This document shows positions 44,442 to 53,901 of a DNA stretch of 64,000 nt, piece by piece. The DNA is from Candidatus Gastranaerophilales bacterium (GTDB taxonomy: Bacteria > Cyanobacteriota > Vampirovibrionia > Gastranaerophilales > Gastranaerophilaceae): contig CALUTJ010000005.1 in assembly GCA_944323685.1 (NCBI GenBank), positions 57,534 to 121,533 on the forward strand, written 5' to 3'. Under the pieces are notes generated by a model. It searched no databases. It was not told the origin of the DNA and was given only the letters and a program-made list of their open reading frames with translations. How positions within the stretch are numbered: position 1 is the stretch's first letter; each line of letters opens with the position of its first letter. The position numbers and the translations under genes were made by a program.

Positions 44442-47431
44442 TATTTACCGGCTCCTTCGGGGGTGTTAATATACTCATAATTATATTTATTAAAGTGGTT
44501 TTCTTTACCCATTAAGGCTATTGTCAACGCACTGATTGCAATTGTTCCGCCCAGCAATCCGTATACCAGTTTTGTCCATTTATTTCTTGCACGGGTTTCC
44601 TGTGCAGCATTTATAAAGTAATCCGTAATATTTTTACCTGAAATTTGAGAAATTGCTCTGTTTGACATATTCATATCAAGGCAGGCATTTACAAACTTTT
44701 TGGCATCGTCTACTTTGTAATCAGGTGCCAGGTGACCGTTATTTTTGAAAGTATTTAAAAGGTTCATGCAGTTATGGAAATCACCTTCAGATAGCATAAA
44801 TCTTTTTTCTTTAAGTATACGCACAAGCAGATCATATACGGATTTATCATCGCCTGCCAGTTTATCTACAAGGTCGTAAAATACATTGTACTGTGTTGTA
44901 TATTTTTTCAGCAATTTATTTTCTATTCTCAGGAAAGTTCCTCTCATCAGACGGTTGTTGAAATCACACATATCAACAAACTGAGGATCGTTTATTGCGG
45001 CAGCAGTATCGCCCGAAAGAGGCCCGAATATTTTATTTGCAATACTGCGGACAAATTCAAGAGAATGTTTCATACCCTGTTTTGAGCCGGGGAGTTCTGT
45101 TTCCATCTTTGTTGTCCAGCTGTTAATATCATTCTTTTGAAGAATAATATCCTTCATATAAGTTTCTAATGATTCAATCTGTTTTTCGCGGGACATATTT
45201 GCAAACGGATACAAATCACGGTTGAAGTTTGTTCTTTCTTTGCCGTCCGAGCCGAAATCCAGAATATGTTTTACGTCATTTTTGAGTTCTTTGAACAAAT
45301 CAAGTGCTTTAATAGGTCTTACATAGGAATCTATTGTGTTTTTAAGTTTTCTCTGGATTTCGTTTATTCTCAATCTGTAATGAGATGTCAGTTCTTTTTT
45401 AGTTTCGTAGCCAAAATTGCTATCAGCAACTGATTCCATAAATTCTTTAATTTTTACGAGAATACCTTTGGTGTCAGGCGTGCCTATCAGTTGAATAACT
45501 GCTTTTTCTTCTTTTGATATTGCTGTTTTGGCATATTTTGCCATTTCTTCAATAACTTTTTTGTACTTTTCGGGATCCTGAGCTATTTGCGTAAATTTTT
45601 TGCTCAAAACTTTGCTTGCAGTTGTGGCATCCTGCGTAGCAAGCAGAACTATTTCACCTTCGTTAAAGCCCATTGTTTTAAGATATTTTTTAGGAACCCT
45701 TTCCCAGTTAATTGCTGTCATGGATTCGGAAATATTTTGGATAGATGTTCTTTCAAACTCTTTGAGTTTGTTTTGAAGCTCATTATTTGTCAAAGCAAAA
45801 TTAAATATTTTTTGCATTTCATTTTTATCTACCACAAAATATCTTTTTGTATCAAAATACGCCTGCAACTTTTTGTTTATTGTATCTTTTAATACACGGT
45901 TAAAATTGTGCAAAGGTGCATACTCGTGAGGTTTTTTGTTTTTGTCGTAAACTTTGCTGTAAGAGAACGGCTCAATTGTTTTTTGTGTAACAGCCTGCAT
46001 CAAACCGTTAAGAGAATTGTAACCAAGCTGGTGAGTTATATTTTCAAAAGCAATTTGACCGCTGCGTTGTTCAGAAATACCTTCCGTCATCAGAACGCCT
46101 TTGAGTATTTCATTAATCTGCTGTTCATTTAAACCTTTGCTTTCTAACAGGCTTTTAGGCAATGCTGCTCTGGTTGTTTCCGGAAGTTTTTCAAGGAGTT
46201 CTTTAACGGATTCTGAAGAAATTTTAGCAAGAGTTTCTTTTAATTCTTTAGTAACAAATACTTTAGGCTCAGTCATATCAGCGCCTTTTCTCATTGCAGC
46301 GCTAAGAGAAGTTTTGTATCCTGAACCGAAGAATTTTGTATCAATAAAATCCTGTAATTGTTCAAATTGTTCGGGCGATAATGTGCTGCCGTCTTTAAGC
46401 ATATTATCCAATACTGCCTGATCTTTCGGATTTACTTTTATATTCAAAGCAGTCATTATGCTTTCAATATTTCTGTTACCGGAATTATTAAGGCTGTCAA
46501 TTTGTCTTTCAAGGTTTTTTAATTTCTTTTCAGCATTATTGTATCTTGTTTTTTCAAGATAATTTTTCAAAGGTGTTTGTAGCGCGTCTGCGGCAATAGA
46601 AGACACAACCGGTGTCATAACACCTGCTGTCATCATCCACAGAGTTTTACCCTGAACAGCAACCTGATTGGCTCTGTTCATTGTGGCTTCATTTCTGTTT
46701 TTAATATTTCTGGGAACGCCTAATTTGTCACCCATTTTATCAAGGTAAACATATTCTTTGTCGTATTTTTTATAGTATTCTTCAGGCGTAAGAGGTTTGC
46801 CGTTCAAATCGGCGTATCTGTATATATCCATGGGGCGATACTGGTTGTCTTCGTAGACATATTTTCTCCTGCCTTCGGAATCAATATATTCTTTATTTAT
46901 ATTTACACCGTACAAAGCTTTAATGGGAGCACCCAAAATGTGCGGCCAAATTGCCATGGAAGCAAACCATGTGCCCAGCCCTACAAACTCCATACCTTTT
47001 GCGAACGGGAACATTTTTGAGGTAGCAAGTACAGCAGCAATACCTAAAGACCCTGCTCTTATTGAAAGGTCGTTAATTTTGCCGACATTGTAGTCTTTGC
47101 CTTCACCTTTAAAGGCTGCATTATAAAAATATTTTGCATAATCTCCGTAAGATTTTATGGTACTGCCAATGGACTGTAAGAAATTTTCGTGTACCAATCT
47201 GGCTTTTGACGGCTGCGGTCTTACGCCAATCGGTTTATTATGAGGATCGCCGAGAGGTTTTGCAGGTATATAAGTATAAACCTGAGTTTGAGGAAACTGG
47301 TTTTTTATATCCTGAAAAGGCTGGCCGCTCAAATGTTGAGGTGTTGTTTGTGCAGCAGAAGTAACACCTGATGCAGATGATTGTGTAGTCTGTGGTTTAT
47401 AAACAGGTATTGACTGAATTAAACTGCCCAT
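44441..47431 (-). CDS. Hypothetical membrane-anchored protein (996 aa)
   Basis: No family recognised. A Pro/Gln/Ser/Thr-rich disordered N-terminus (about 75 residues) leads to two or three hydrophobic segments at about residues 130-185 (AGSLGIAAVLATSKMFPFAK and GTWFASMAIWPHILGAPIKA). A very long helical body with many Lys/Glu residues follows, and a C-terminal membrane helix at about 960-980 (VYGLLGGTIAISALTIALMG). It resembles a scaffold or coiled tether. It starts immediately after the upstream stop (TAG then ATG) and its own stop overlaps the GH13 start, so the three proteins are made together. Confidence 0.72.
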   Translation of the reverse strand: MGSLIQSIPVYKPQTTQSSASGVTSAAQTTPQHLSGQPFQDIKNQFPQTQVYTYIPAKPLGDPHNKPIGVRPQPSKARLVHENFLQSIGSTIKSYGDYAKYFYNAAFKGEGKDYNVGKINDLSIRAGSLGIAAVLATSKMFPFAKGMEFVGLGTWFASMAIWPHILGAPIKALYGVNINKEYIDSEGRRKYVYEDNQYRPMDIYRYADLNGKPLTPEEYYKKYDKEYVYLDKMGDKLGVPRNIKNRNEATMNRANQVAVQGKTLWMMTAGVMTPVVSSIAADALQTPLKNYLEKTRYNNAEKKLKNLERQIDSLNNSGNRNIESIMTALNIKVNPKDQAVLDNMLKDGSTLSPEQFEQLQDFIDTKFFGSGYKTSLSAAMRKGADMTEPKVFVTKELKETLAKISSESVKELLEKLPETTRAALPKSLLESKGLNEQQINEILKGVLMTEGISEQRSGQIAFENITHQLGYNSLNGLMQAVTQKTIEPFSYSKVYDKNKKPHEYAPLHNFNRVLKDTINKKLQAYFDTKRYFVVDKNEMQKIFNFALTNNELQNKLKEFERTSIQNISESMTAINWERVPKKYLKTMGFNEGEIVLLATQDATTASKVLSKKFTQIAQDPEKYKKVIEEMAKYAKTAISKEEKAVIQLIGTPDTKGILVKIKEFMESVADSNFGYETKKELTSHYRLRINEIQRKLKNTIDSYVRPIKALDLFKELKNDVKHILDFGSDGKERTNFNRDLYPFANMSREKQIESLETYMKDIILQKNDINSWTTKMETELPGSKQGMKHSLEFVRSIANKIFGPLSGDTAAAINDPQFVDMCDFNNRLMRGTFLRIENKLLKKYTTQYNVFYDLVDKLAGDDKSVYDLLVRILKEKRFMLSEGDFHNCMNLLNTFKNNGHLAPDYKVDDAKKFVNACLDMNMSNRAISQISGKNITDYFINAAQETRARNKWTKLVYGLLGGTIAISALTIALMGKENHFNKYNYEYINTPEGAGK

Positions 47432-48577
47432 CTATTTTTGTACCTCTTTAATATTGTTATTTCCGGTTGTTTCAAGCTTGTGGCCTTTTGCTGATGTTTG
47501 TGTAAGCAACAAACCTATAGCCGTCAATGTGGCTGCGGCTGTAGCGAGGATTACGGACTTACCTGCGATAGAAGAGCCTTTTGAATGACCTTTCCAAAAT
47601 TCCGTAAAACTTTTTCCGAAAGGTTTGAGCATATAATCGTAAACTGCAACTTTGGCGTTGTGCAATCTGTCTTTTGCTTTTACCCCTTTTCCAAAAATTC
47701 CCTCTGTTATTGTCTTTTTAAATCCTTCCGAAGAAGTTTTGTCCCATGCCGGCTGGTTAGCCATACCGACACCTAGTGTTACAAAAAACGCAGTCAAAGC
47801 ATATTGCCATGCTCTTGCCATAACAATAGTCTTTTTGATAAGCGGTTTTATTGTGGAATCAATATTGTTTGCATCTTCTTTGATACCGTATTTTTTACCG
47901 TATTCAATGTAATTTTCGTTAATTTCTTCAGGAGTTCTGCCTTTTTTGTTATACAACAAATCTACTCTTGTAAAATCAGCGCTTTCAAAAGCGGTATGGA
48001 ATTCTACATCTTTTGTAAAGAATCCGGACTTGTGAGAAGATTTTGAGATATATTTTGCATAAGGCTGTTTAAGATCAACCCCTCTGCTGAGTTTTACGGT
48101 ATTATTAATAATTGATTTGGCTAATGCTGCACCAACGTAATACAAACCTACCCCGAGAGCCATGTGTTTTGCTACTTTTTGGGCTGCACCGGCAGAGCGG
48201 AAGTTGTCTTTTTTTACACCCGCATAAAATAAAGCTGCAAGAATAGGACCGCCTATATAATAAGGGAATTTTGCTGTCTGTAAAAATTCAAAAAACGTAT
48301 AATCAGGTGCTCCGCCCAGGCCTCTGGGAAAATGAATCAAAGGAATATCCAGTGTCTTTTCTATATTGATACCTATGCGTTTTGCAAGGGTATTTTTCTT
48401 TACTAATTCGTCCTCATGGATATCATTTTTATAATAACTAAGACTGTGATTTTCTGTATCTTGTTTTTTGCCGGCTTTAAAACTCTGTGCTGATGATACT
48501 TTTACAGCTACAGGCAGGGAGCCTGAAGACACAGCGTTATTAGACTGAACGTTTTGAATAGTTGACACAGTAACCAT
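47432..48577 (-). CDS. Hypothetical multi-pass membrane protein (381 aa)
   Basis: First gene of the operon. Residues 1-40 are polar and carry AQSFKAGKKQD. Four hydrophobic segments follow: FPYYIGGPILAALFYAG, ALGVGLYYVGAALAKSI, WQYALTAFFVTLGVGMAN and, near the end, VILATAAATLTAIGLLL. The intervening loops are basic. No family is recognised. Gene order and zero spacing tie it to the 996-aa protein and the GH13 enzyme; a membrane complex handling a glucan is a guess. The 177-base gap upstream separates it from the glycerol-phosphate operon. Confidence 0.7.
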   Translation of the reverse strand: MVTVSTIQNVQSNNAVSSGSLPVAVKVSSAQSFKAGKKQDTENHSLSYYKNDIHEDELVKKNTLAKRIGINIEKTLDIPLIHFPRGLGGAPDYTFFEFLQTAKFPYYIGGPILAALFYAGVKKDNFRSAGAAQKVAKHMALGVGLYYVGAALAKSIINNTVKLSRGVDLKQPYAKYISKSSHKSGFFTKDVEFHTAFESADFTRVDLLYNKKGRTPEEINENYIEYGKKYGIKEDANNIDSTIKPLIKKTIVMARAWQYALTAFFVTLGVGMANQPAWDKTSSEGFKKTITEGIFGKGVKAKDRLHNAKVAVYDYMLKPFGKSFTEFWKGHSKGSSIAGKSVILATAAATLTAIGLLLTQTSAKGHKLETTGNNNIKEVQK

Positions 48578-48754
48578 AATTTCCCTTGAATCGCATGTAA
48601 GTCCTATTTATACAAGACTTCTAAAAATATTTTTTGCTAGTTAATTTGAAGGATTTTTTCCCCAATTCCTATAATCTAGTCTACCACGGTATTTTCAGAA
48701 GAAAATACTTTTTACATTTTGTAATATTTTTACCTTACAATAACAGCTTTAACA

Positions 48755-51442
48755 CTAACGCAGTTTGTACATGTCTTTAGACCAGTTGTCAATATCAAAA
48801 ATATCATCCTTAACATACCAGAAGCGTGAATCATCTTTCAGCGGCTTTGTATCGTTATAAAAATACGACGGATTCCATTCACTATGGTTTAGCAATATGT
48901 ATACCCCGTTTTTCTTTTCATCAGAGTAGAGCTGTTTGCCGGTAAACGGATTTTTAGGATTGTTCACAATATTTTTAAGTGCAATCATCGGAGTATCGGC
49001 ATTAGTCATAAAGTCATGGTTTGTTTTAAATTCGCCTCCGGCATTAAAATCTTTTACAAACAACACCGGATTATAGTTCATTATACGGGCATCAACCTCA
49101 GAAGAAAGATAGGGATTGTGAGTGAACAATGCACCGTGGTCGGAAACTATAATAATTCTTGTGTTGTCGTAAACATTGTTTTCTTTTAAATATTTAAGAT
49201 AATCGCCGATTAAAAGCAACGCAGCTGCATTTAAGTGATAATGCTGTAAAGAATAATTGTCAGTATCCAGCGGTTTTCCGGGATTAGGATTATTTGTAAG
49301 TTTATAGGAAGGATACGTCAAAAAAGACTCAGCATGTGTTAGTTCATTATTAATAACAATAAAAGCAGGTTTGTCAGAAGAAAAATCCGTTAACTGCGGT
49401 AAATAAAATAATCCTGCATAGCTCTCAATCAAGAAGGGCACCAGTTTTTTGCCGTCATCTTTCTTATTGGCATTAAGGTATTTGCCTCCGTCATATATAA
49501 AACCTTTCAGTGCAGCGGGAGCAACCTTCATAAAACTAAAATAGAGAAGATTTCTTGATAAATTTGTCGCTGTTGAAACATTTTCTTTAAGATATTCGGA
49601 TTTATAGAATCTTCCGATTTTGCCTTTCAGGTTTTCGTATTTAATACCTTTATCCTTAAATAATTCGTAAGGTGTAACATCTTTGTAATTTCCCCACGGC
49701 GCGTCTGTTACAGTTGATTCCCAGCCGGCATTTTTAAAGATTAAAGGCAAAAGCAGCAATGATTCATTATGTTTATCCACCATCAAATCTTTATCACGGG
49801 CATTAAGGTTTAAAGGTGTGTACTCGTATCCGCCCATAAGCGCAGGATATGCCAGTATTGTATGTCCGTAATAAGATACTGTATTCGGATAATATGTAAA
49901 TCCTGTGTATATTTTCTTTAATTCGGGTTTCTCTCTGAAAATCAGGGGCAAATACGTACCCACTGCCCTGTCTATCATAATTATCAAGACATTTTTTTTA
50001 TTTTTGCTAAAACTGTAAACCTTTTTGCCTATTAATCCGTTATTTTTTACAGCCGCACTGTATTTGTTAAAAACACTTTGTATTTTACAAATATTTATAA
50101 CACCCGCAGACACAAAGGCGATTATTAAAATCGACATGATTTTTTTTAAAATTCCGGTTTTGCCTTTTGCTATGCAACAGTACGTTAATACAAAACACAA
50201 AATATTTACCAGATTATTAACAAGTATTACCGGAATATCATAACTTTCTTTCCAGACCATATTATAAGTCAGAGTATTTGACATGGTTCCGTGAAACGCC
50301 GGAACCAATAACAGGTTGCAAATAAATGCAAAAACCAGCCCTGAAAAAACAACCGGAAGAATTTTTTGTACTCTTTCCGATGAAAAATAATACAATACCC
50401 AGCCCCAAAAAATAAAAATACCGAAGGATTTAACAATGTTTATCCATAAAAAAGGAAGCGGAGAGGTATAAGGATCCAAAAAAGAAAAATCAGCAGGCGA
50501 AGAAGCTATTAAATTAGACGGAATGACCAATCCGACAAGCAGCAGTAATGCACCACAGCTTAAAAAATACAAACTTTTAGAATCTGCCGACCACAATGCA
50601 TCAAAATTAAAATAGAATTTTTCTTTATTCTTTTGATAAAAATAAATCATAAATGCAATATAAGCGGCACCAACCGCTATTAAAAACCAGTGCAGCGGCT
50701 TTGGTTCAAATACATAGATTAAAAAACCGGCAGCTGCAACAAGCAGTGTTATATTTAAAAACATCAAAGGCTTGGCACATTTAAGACCTATATTTTTAAT
50801 AAGCGAGAATAAATTATTAAACGTCCAGTACAAAACAAGACCGGAAGGTGAATTGTACAATATTACAAGAAAAATCAGCGCAAGCACCCAGATTTGTATT
50901 TTATCTCTTTTGGATTGTTCCTTAGAATATATTGCACCTGAAGCAAGGTTAATTACCGTCATCAACACAGGTAACACATTTACTGCTATTCCGTTAAATT
51001 TAAAAAGAGCATCCGGTTTTGACAAATCTTCTATTATACCGAGAGAAAGTCCGTTTAACAATGTCAGATGACTAAAAAAGAAATATGCCGCGGTAAAAAA
51101 AGGAATTTGTAAAAGCAAGCTCAAGCTGGTTCTCAAAGACATTATCGGATGATAATTATTCTGGCGGTAATAAGTTGCCAGAAGCATGTGTCTTTCATCA
51201 CCTTTAAAATTTCTTTTTATACAATCAACACGCTTTTTAAGCTTTTTTTGTATATCATTTTCCTGTTTTTGAAGTTTTTCCGCATTTATATACAAAGGCA
51301 GACAGAATAAATTTATCAAAAAACTTATAACAAATATTGTAAGACCGATGTTGTGCCTCAAGGCTTCGTAGAAAAACTTGAAAATTATTTCTAAGAATGC
51401 ATACAAGGGGTATATTACTGTTTGAAATAAAATACTTAACAT
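48755..51442 (-). CDS. YidC/Oxa1-like domain fused to LtaS-like phosphotransferase
   Basis: 895 aa. Residues about 28-225 look like a YidC/Oxa1 insertase core: ISFLINLFCLPL in the first helix, LSLLLQIPFFTAAYF, NVLPVLMTVINLASG and NSPSGLVLYWTFNNLFSLIK. More membrane helices fill about 230-440. Residues about 455-870 are an alkaline-phosphatase-fold domain with a metal Asp in VLIIMIDRAVG, a Thr528 nucleophile in GHTILAYPALMGG, and Asp768-His769 in IIIVSDHGAL. Thr, not Cys or Ser, points to LtaS/OpgB-type phosphoglycerol or phosphoethanolamine transfer rather than a sulfatase. The conserved Arg of the YidC groove is Asn44 here. It ends a four-gene operon for glycerol-phosphate polymers. Confidence 0.82.
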   Translation of the reverse strand: MLSILFQTVIYPLYAFLEIIFKFFYEALRHNIGLTIFVISFLINLFCLPLYINAEKLQKQENDIQKKLKKRVDCIKRNFKGDERHMLLATYYRQNNYHPIMSLRTSLSLLLQIPFFTAAYFFFSHLTLLNGLSLGIIEDLSKPDALFKFNGIAVNVLPVLMTVINLASGAIYSKEQSKRDKIQIWVLALIFLVILYNSPSGLVLYWTFNNLFSLIKNIGLKCAKPLMFLNITLLVAAAGFLIYVFEPKPLHWFLIAVGAAYIAFMIYFYQKNKEKFYFNFDALWSADSKSLYFLSCGALLLLVGLVIPSNLIASSPADFSFLDPYTSPLPFLWINIVKSFGIFIFWGWVLYYFSSERVQKILPVVFSGLVFAFICNLLLVPAFHGTMSNTLTYNMVWKESYDIPVILVNNLVNILCFVLTYCCIAKGKTGILKKIMSILIIAFVSAGVINICKIQSVFNKYSAAVKNNGLIGKKVYSFSKNKKNVLIIMIDRAVGTYLPLIFREKPELKKIYTGFTYYPNTVSYYGHTILAYPALMGGYEYTPLNLNARDKDLMVDKHNESLLLLPLIFKNAGWESTVTDAPWGNYKDVTPYELFKDKGIKYENLKGKIGRFYKSEYLKENVSTATNLSRNLLYFSFMKVAPAALKGFIYDGGKYLNANKKDDGKKLVPFLIESYAGLFYLPQLTDFSSDKPAFIVINNELTHAESFLTYPSYKLTNNPNPGKPLDTDNYSLQHYHLNAAALLLIGDYLKYLKENNVYDNTRIIIVSDHGALFTHNPYLSSEVDARIMNYNPVLFVKDFNAGGEFKTNHDFMTNADTPMIALKNIVNNPKNPFTGKQLYSDEKKNGVYILLNHSEWNPSYFYNDTKPLKDDSRFWYVKDDIFDIDNWSKDMYKLR

Positions 51443-52731
51443 CCGGAAAGCTCCTTCTGTTTTTCAATCAGATAATCGACAACATTTTTTGCACTTTGGC
51501 CCTGTTTTTGCCATGCAACATTCCTTGCGTTTTGTATTGCGCTCAAAACTTTGTCGTTGCTTGAAAGATTTTGTATCATTGAAATAATATTTTTAAAATT
51601 ATCTTTTGTAAGTTCTATCCCTATTTCTCTTATAGCTTTATAACGCCATGGCTCTTCATCCAAATCACTCATGTCATAAATTTCTCTGTTCATTTCCTGA
51701 TTTATATATATAACCGGTCTTTCAAACAAAAAAGCATAATCAAAAATAATACCCGAAAAATCGCTTATCATAATATCCGCCTGTGACAGAATGTTCAAAT
51801 TGTCAACATCAAAATTCCAGCTGATATTTGTTTTATTTTCGTATCTTTTTTTGAGTTTTTCCACCACATCTGTTTCGACGATTAAAGATTGCGGATGAGG
51901 ACGTATAATAATATTCCATGGCGAATCTGCAAGAATATCAAGCAAATCGGCTCCGTATTTTTTTAAAATTCCGCTTTCACCCCAGCTTGGTGCAACAAGA
52001 ATATTAAAACCCTCTTGTTTCGGCGGCAAGGTTTTGACCCTCTCACTCAACAAATCCATATACGTACAGCCTGTGACAACAAGGTCTTTAGGAGGTAAAT
52101 TCCTTTTCCCTTCAATTTCTCTTATCATTGGTATTTGAAATTCTCCGTCACACAATACCGCATCGTAATAGTCCAGAGAAAATAATCTGTAAACAAGAGA
52201 AGAAGTGACCGCATGGAATATGTGGCAATAATATTTAACATATTTTGAACGTTTCAGTTGAAAAACATCCAGACCCGGAGTAGTCATAAGACAAATATCA
52301 GCTTTTAAAAATGCAAGCTTTAAATATGCTTCAAAATTTTTGCCTATATATTCTCCTTTAACATAATCATAATGGTGGCTAAAAAAAGGGTCGTCCTGTG
52401 ATGAGGTATAAAAAACAAGGGGGATTTTCCTTTTTTCAAATTCGTCCAAAACAGGCTTAAACACGTTAAAATATTGTCTGCCTTCAGAATATATAACAAA
52501 CGGTATTGAATTTTTGCTTAAATCTTTTTGTGAAAAAAAAAGCATTTTTAATTTAATAATTAAAGACTGAAACAGGAAAAACAAAGTTGCGCTGATTCCG
52601 ACAACTACGGAAAAAAGCATACTGCCCGTACCGGGGTCAATATAAGCACATGCAGGATATTGCCAGACAAAAAATATTAAAACGGCACAGACCGTTTTTT
52701 TTAACAAATTAAAGTGACGCAACAATTGCAT
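51436..52731 (-). CDS. CDP-glycerol glycerophosphotransferase family protein
   Basis: 431 aa from the ATG at 52731; an open frame to 52803 adds 24 residues with no better ribosome site, while GGGAG lies 12 bases before the chosen ATG. A hydrophobic start (VCAVLIFFVWQYPACAYID) and a helix follow. The catalytic domain has IIIRPHPQSL and ISDFSGIIFDYAFLFERPVI, the His and Asp/Ser stretches of TagB/TagF enzymes. It adds glycerol phosphate from CDP-glycerol to a growing polymer or primer. Overlaps the previous gene by 23 bases and the next by 7, so translation is coupled. Confidence 0.86.
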   Translation of the reverse strand: MQLLRHFNLLKKTVCAVLIFFVWQYPACAYIDPGTGSMLFSVVVGISATLFFLFQSLIIKLKMLFFSQKDLSKNSIPFVIYSEGRQYFNVFKPVLDEFEKRKIPLVFYTSSQDDPFFSHHYDYVKGEYIGKNFEAYLKLAFLKADICLMTTPGLDVFQLKRSKYVKYYCHIFHAVTSSLVYRLFSLDYYDAVLCDGEFQIPMIREIEGKRNLPPKDLVVTGCTYMDLLSERVKTLPPKQEGFNILVAPSWGESGILKKYGADLLDILADSPWNIIIRPHPQSLIVETDVVEKLKKRYENKTNISWNFDVDNLNILSQADIMISDFSGIIFDYAFLFERPVIYINQEMNREIYDMSDLDEEPWRYKAIREIGIELTKDNFKNIISMIQNLSSNDKVLSAIQNARNVAWQKQGQSAKNVVDYLIEKQKELSGC

Positions 52732-53344
52732 AAAAATGTGTATTCTCCCACCTGTTACATTCTTTAGGGTAAATATCCGTATAATCGACTGCTGTAAAAC
52801 CAAGACTTTTTAACAACTCTACCTCAGAATCAATTTGTCTGTATTGAGAGTAATAATTGCATTTCAATTCTTCGGAATATCCTTCAACCGTAACATCTTC
52901 TTTCACTCCGAATTGATGTTTAATTATCATTTTACCGTTATTATTCAGGAATTTTTTATATTTTTTATATAAAAAGGCGGATTCTTCTTTATTAAAATAA
53001 TGAGTAACTCCAAACATAAGAATAACATCATATGTTGAATCGGGAATAAAGTCTACAATATCTGAATTTATAACGGTAACCTTCGGGGCTTTTACGATAA
53101 AATCAGAAAACTGGCTGAACTTTTCAACAGCAGTAATGTGTTTTACTTTGTCATAATATTTGTTTAACGTTATGCCCGTACCGGCAGCAAGATCCAAAAT
53201 AGTTGTATTTTTAGTTGTATATTTTAAAATAAAATCTCTGTCATAATCTGAGAAATCATTTCTATCGGACACTTTTGAAGCTTTTATTGTCGGATTTGAC
53301 TCAGCTTTGCTTTTCCAGTACGTCAGACTTTGTTTATTATCCAT
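52709..53344 (-). CDS. Class I SAM-dependent methyltransferase
   Basis: 211 aa. A Rossmann-type SAM site is seen at about residues 49-60 (TTILDLAAGTGITLNKYY), followed by TAVEKFSQ and the acidic loop INSDIVDFIPDSTYDVILMF. No signal peptide. Its place between the TagD-like gene (2-base gap) and the glycerophosphotransferase suggests it methylates a piece of the same glycan or polymer, perhaps a cap. The acceptor is not known. Confidence 0.83.
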   Translation of the reverse strand: MDNKQSLTYWKSKAESNPTIKASKVSDRNDFSDYDRDFILKYTTKNTTILDLAAGTGITLNKYYDKVKHITAVEKFSQFSDFIVKAPKVTVINSDIVDFIPDSTYDVILMFGVTHYFNKEESAFLYKKYKKFLNNNGKMIIKHQFGVKEDVTVEGYSEELKCNYYSQYRQIDSEVELLKSLGFTAVDYTDIYPKECNRWENTHFYAIVASL

Positions 53345-53346
53345 AT

Positions 53347-53784
53347 CTAGTGTCTTTGCCTCATATCAGAAATTTTTTGAATAATTTTAGAAGAACTTAC
53401 CTCATTTGTATAAGGCAGATAAACAACACGCACCCCGAGTTCTTTTAATTGTTTTTCCCAAACATTGTATCTTTCATCACCGTACCAGTCAGAACCAACA
53501 AAAAGAACATCAAACTTATATTTATTATATAGTTCAACTTTTTCCAGAGTATCTTCAGGAACAACCACATCACAATATTTGCAGGCTTTTAAAATTTCCA
53601 TTCTGTCATTTAAAGCATATATTGGTTCTCTTTTATTATTTGTCATATATTCATCGGAACAAACTCCGACAATAAGCGTATCGCAAAGGGCTCGGGCGTT
53701 TCTTAACAAATTTATATGTCCTATATGGAATAAATCAAAACAACCTAAAGTAAACCCTACAACTCTATTTATCCTGTTCGACAT
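53347..53784 (-). CDS. TagD-like glycerol-3-phosphate cytidylyltransferase
   Basis: 145 aa, normal length. The nucleotidyl-transferase HxGH motif is in GCFDLFHIGHINLLRNA. VLFVGSDWYGDERYN matches the VGDDW-type substrate loop of cytidylyltransferases, and NEVSSSKIIQKI corresponds to the ISTT-type motif. It likely makes CDP-glycerol from CTP and glycerol 3-phosphate, the donor for the glycerophosphotransferase encoded in the same operon. Other small cytidylyltransferases of this family are possible. It is the operon's first gene; repeat copy F lies upstream. Confidence 0.85.
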   Translation of the reverse strand: MSNRINRVVGFTLGCFDLFHIGHINLLRNARALCDTLIVGVCSDEYMTNNKREPIYALNDRMEILKACKYCDVVVPEDTLEKVELYNKYKFDVLFVGSDWYGDERYNVWEKQLKELGVRVVYLPYTNEVSSSKIIQKISDMRQRH

Positions 53785-53901
53785 ATACTATTTCTTTCCA
53801 ATATATTAATAATAAAGACTAAATTCTTACATAGAATTATAATAGAAACTTATTCTAAATAACAATATATTAATTTTGCGTAAAGTACGGATTGGCTAAA
53901 A

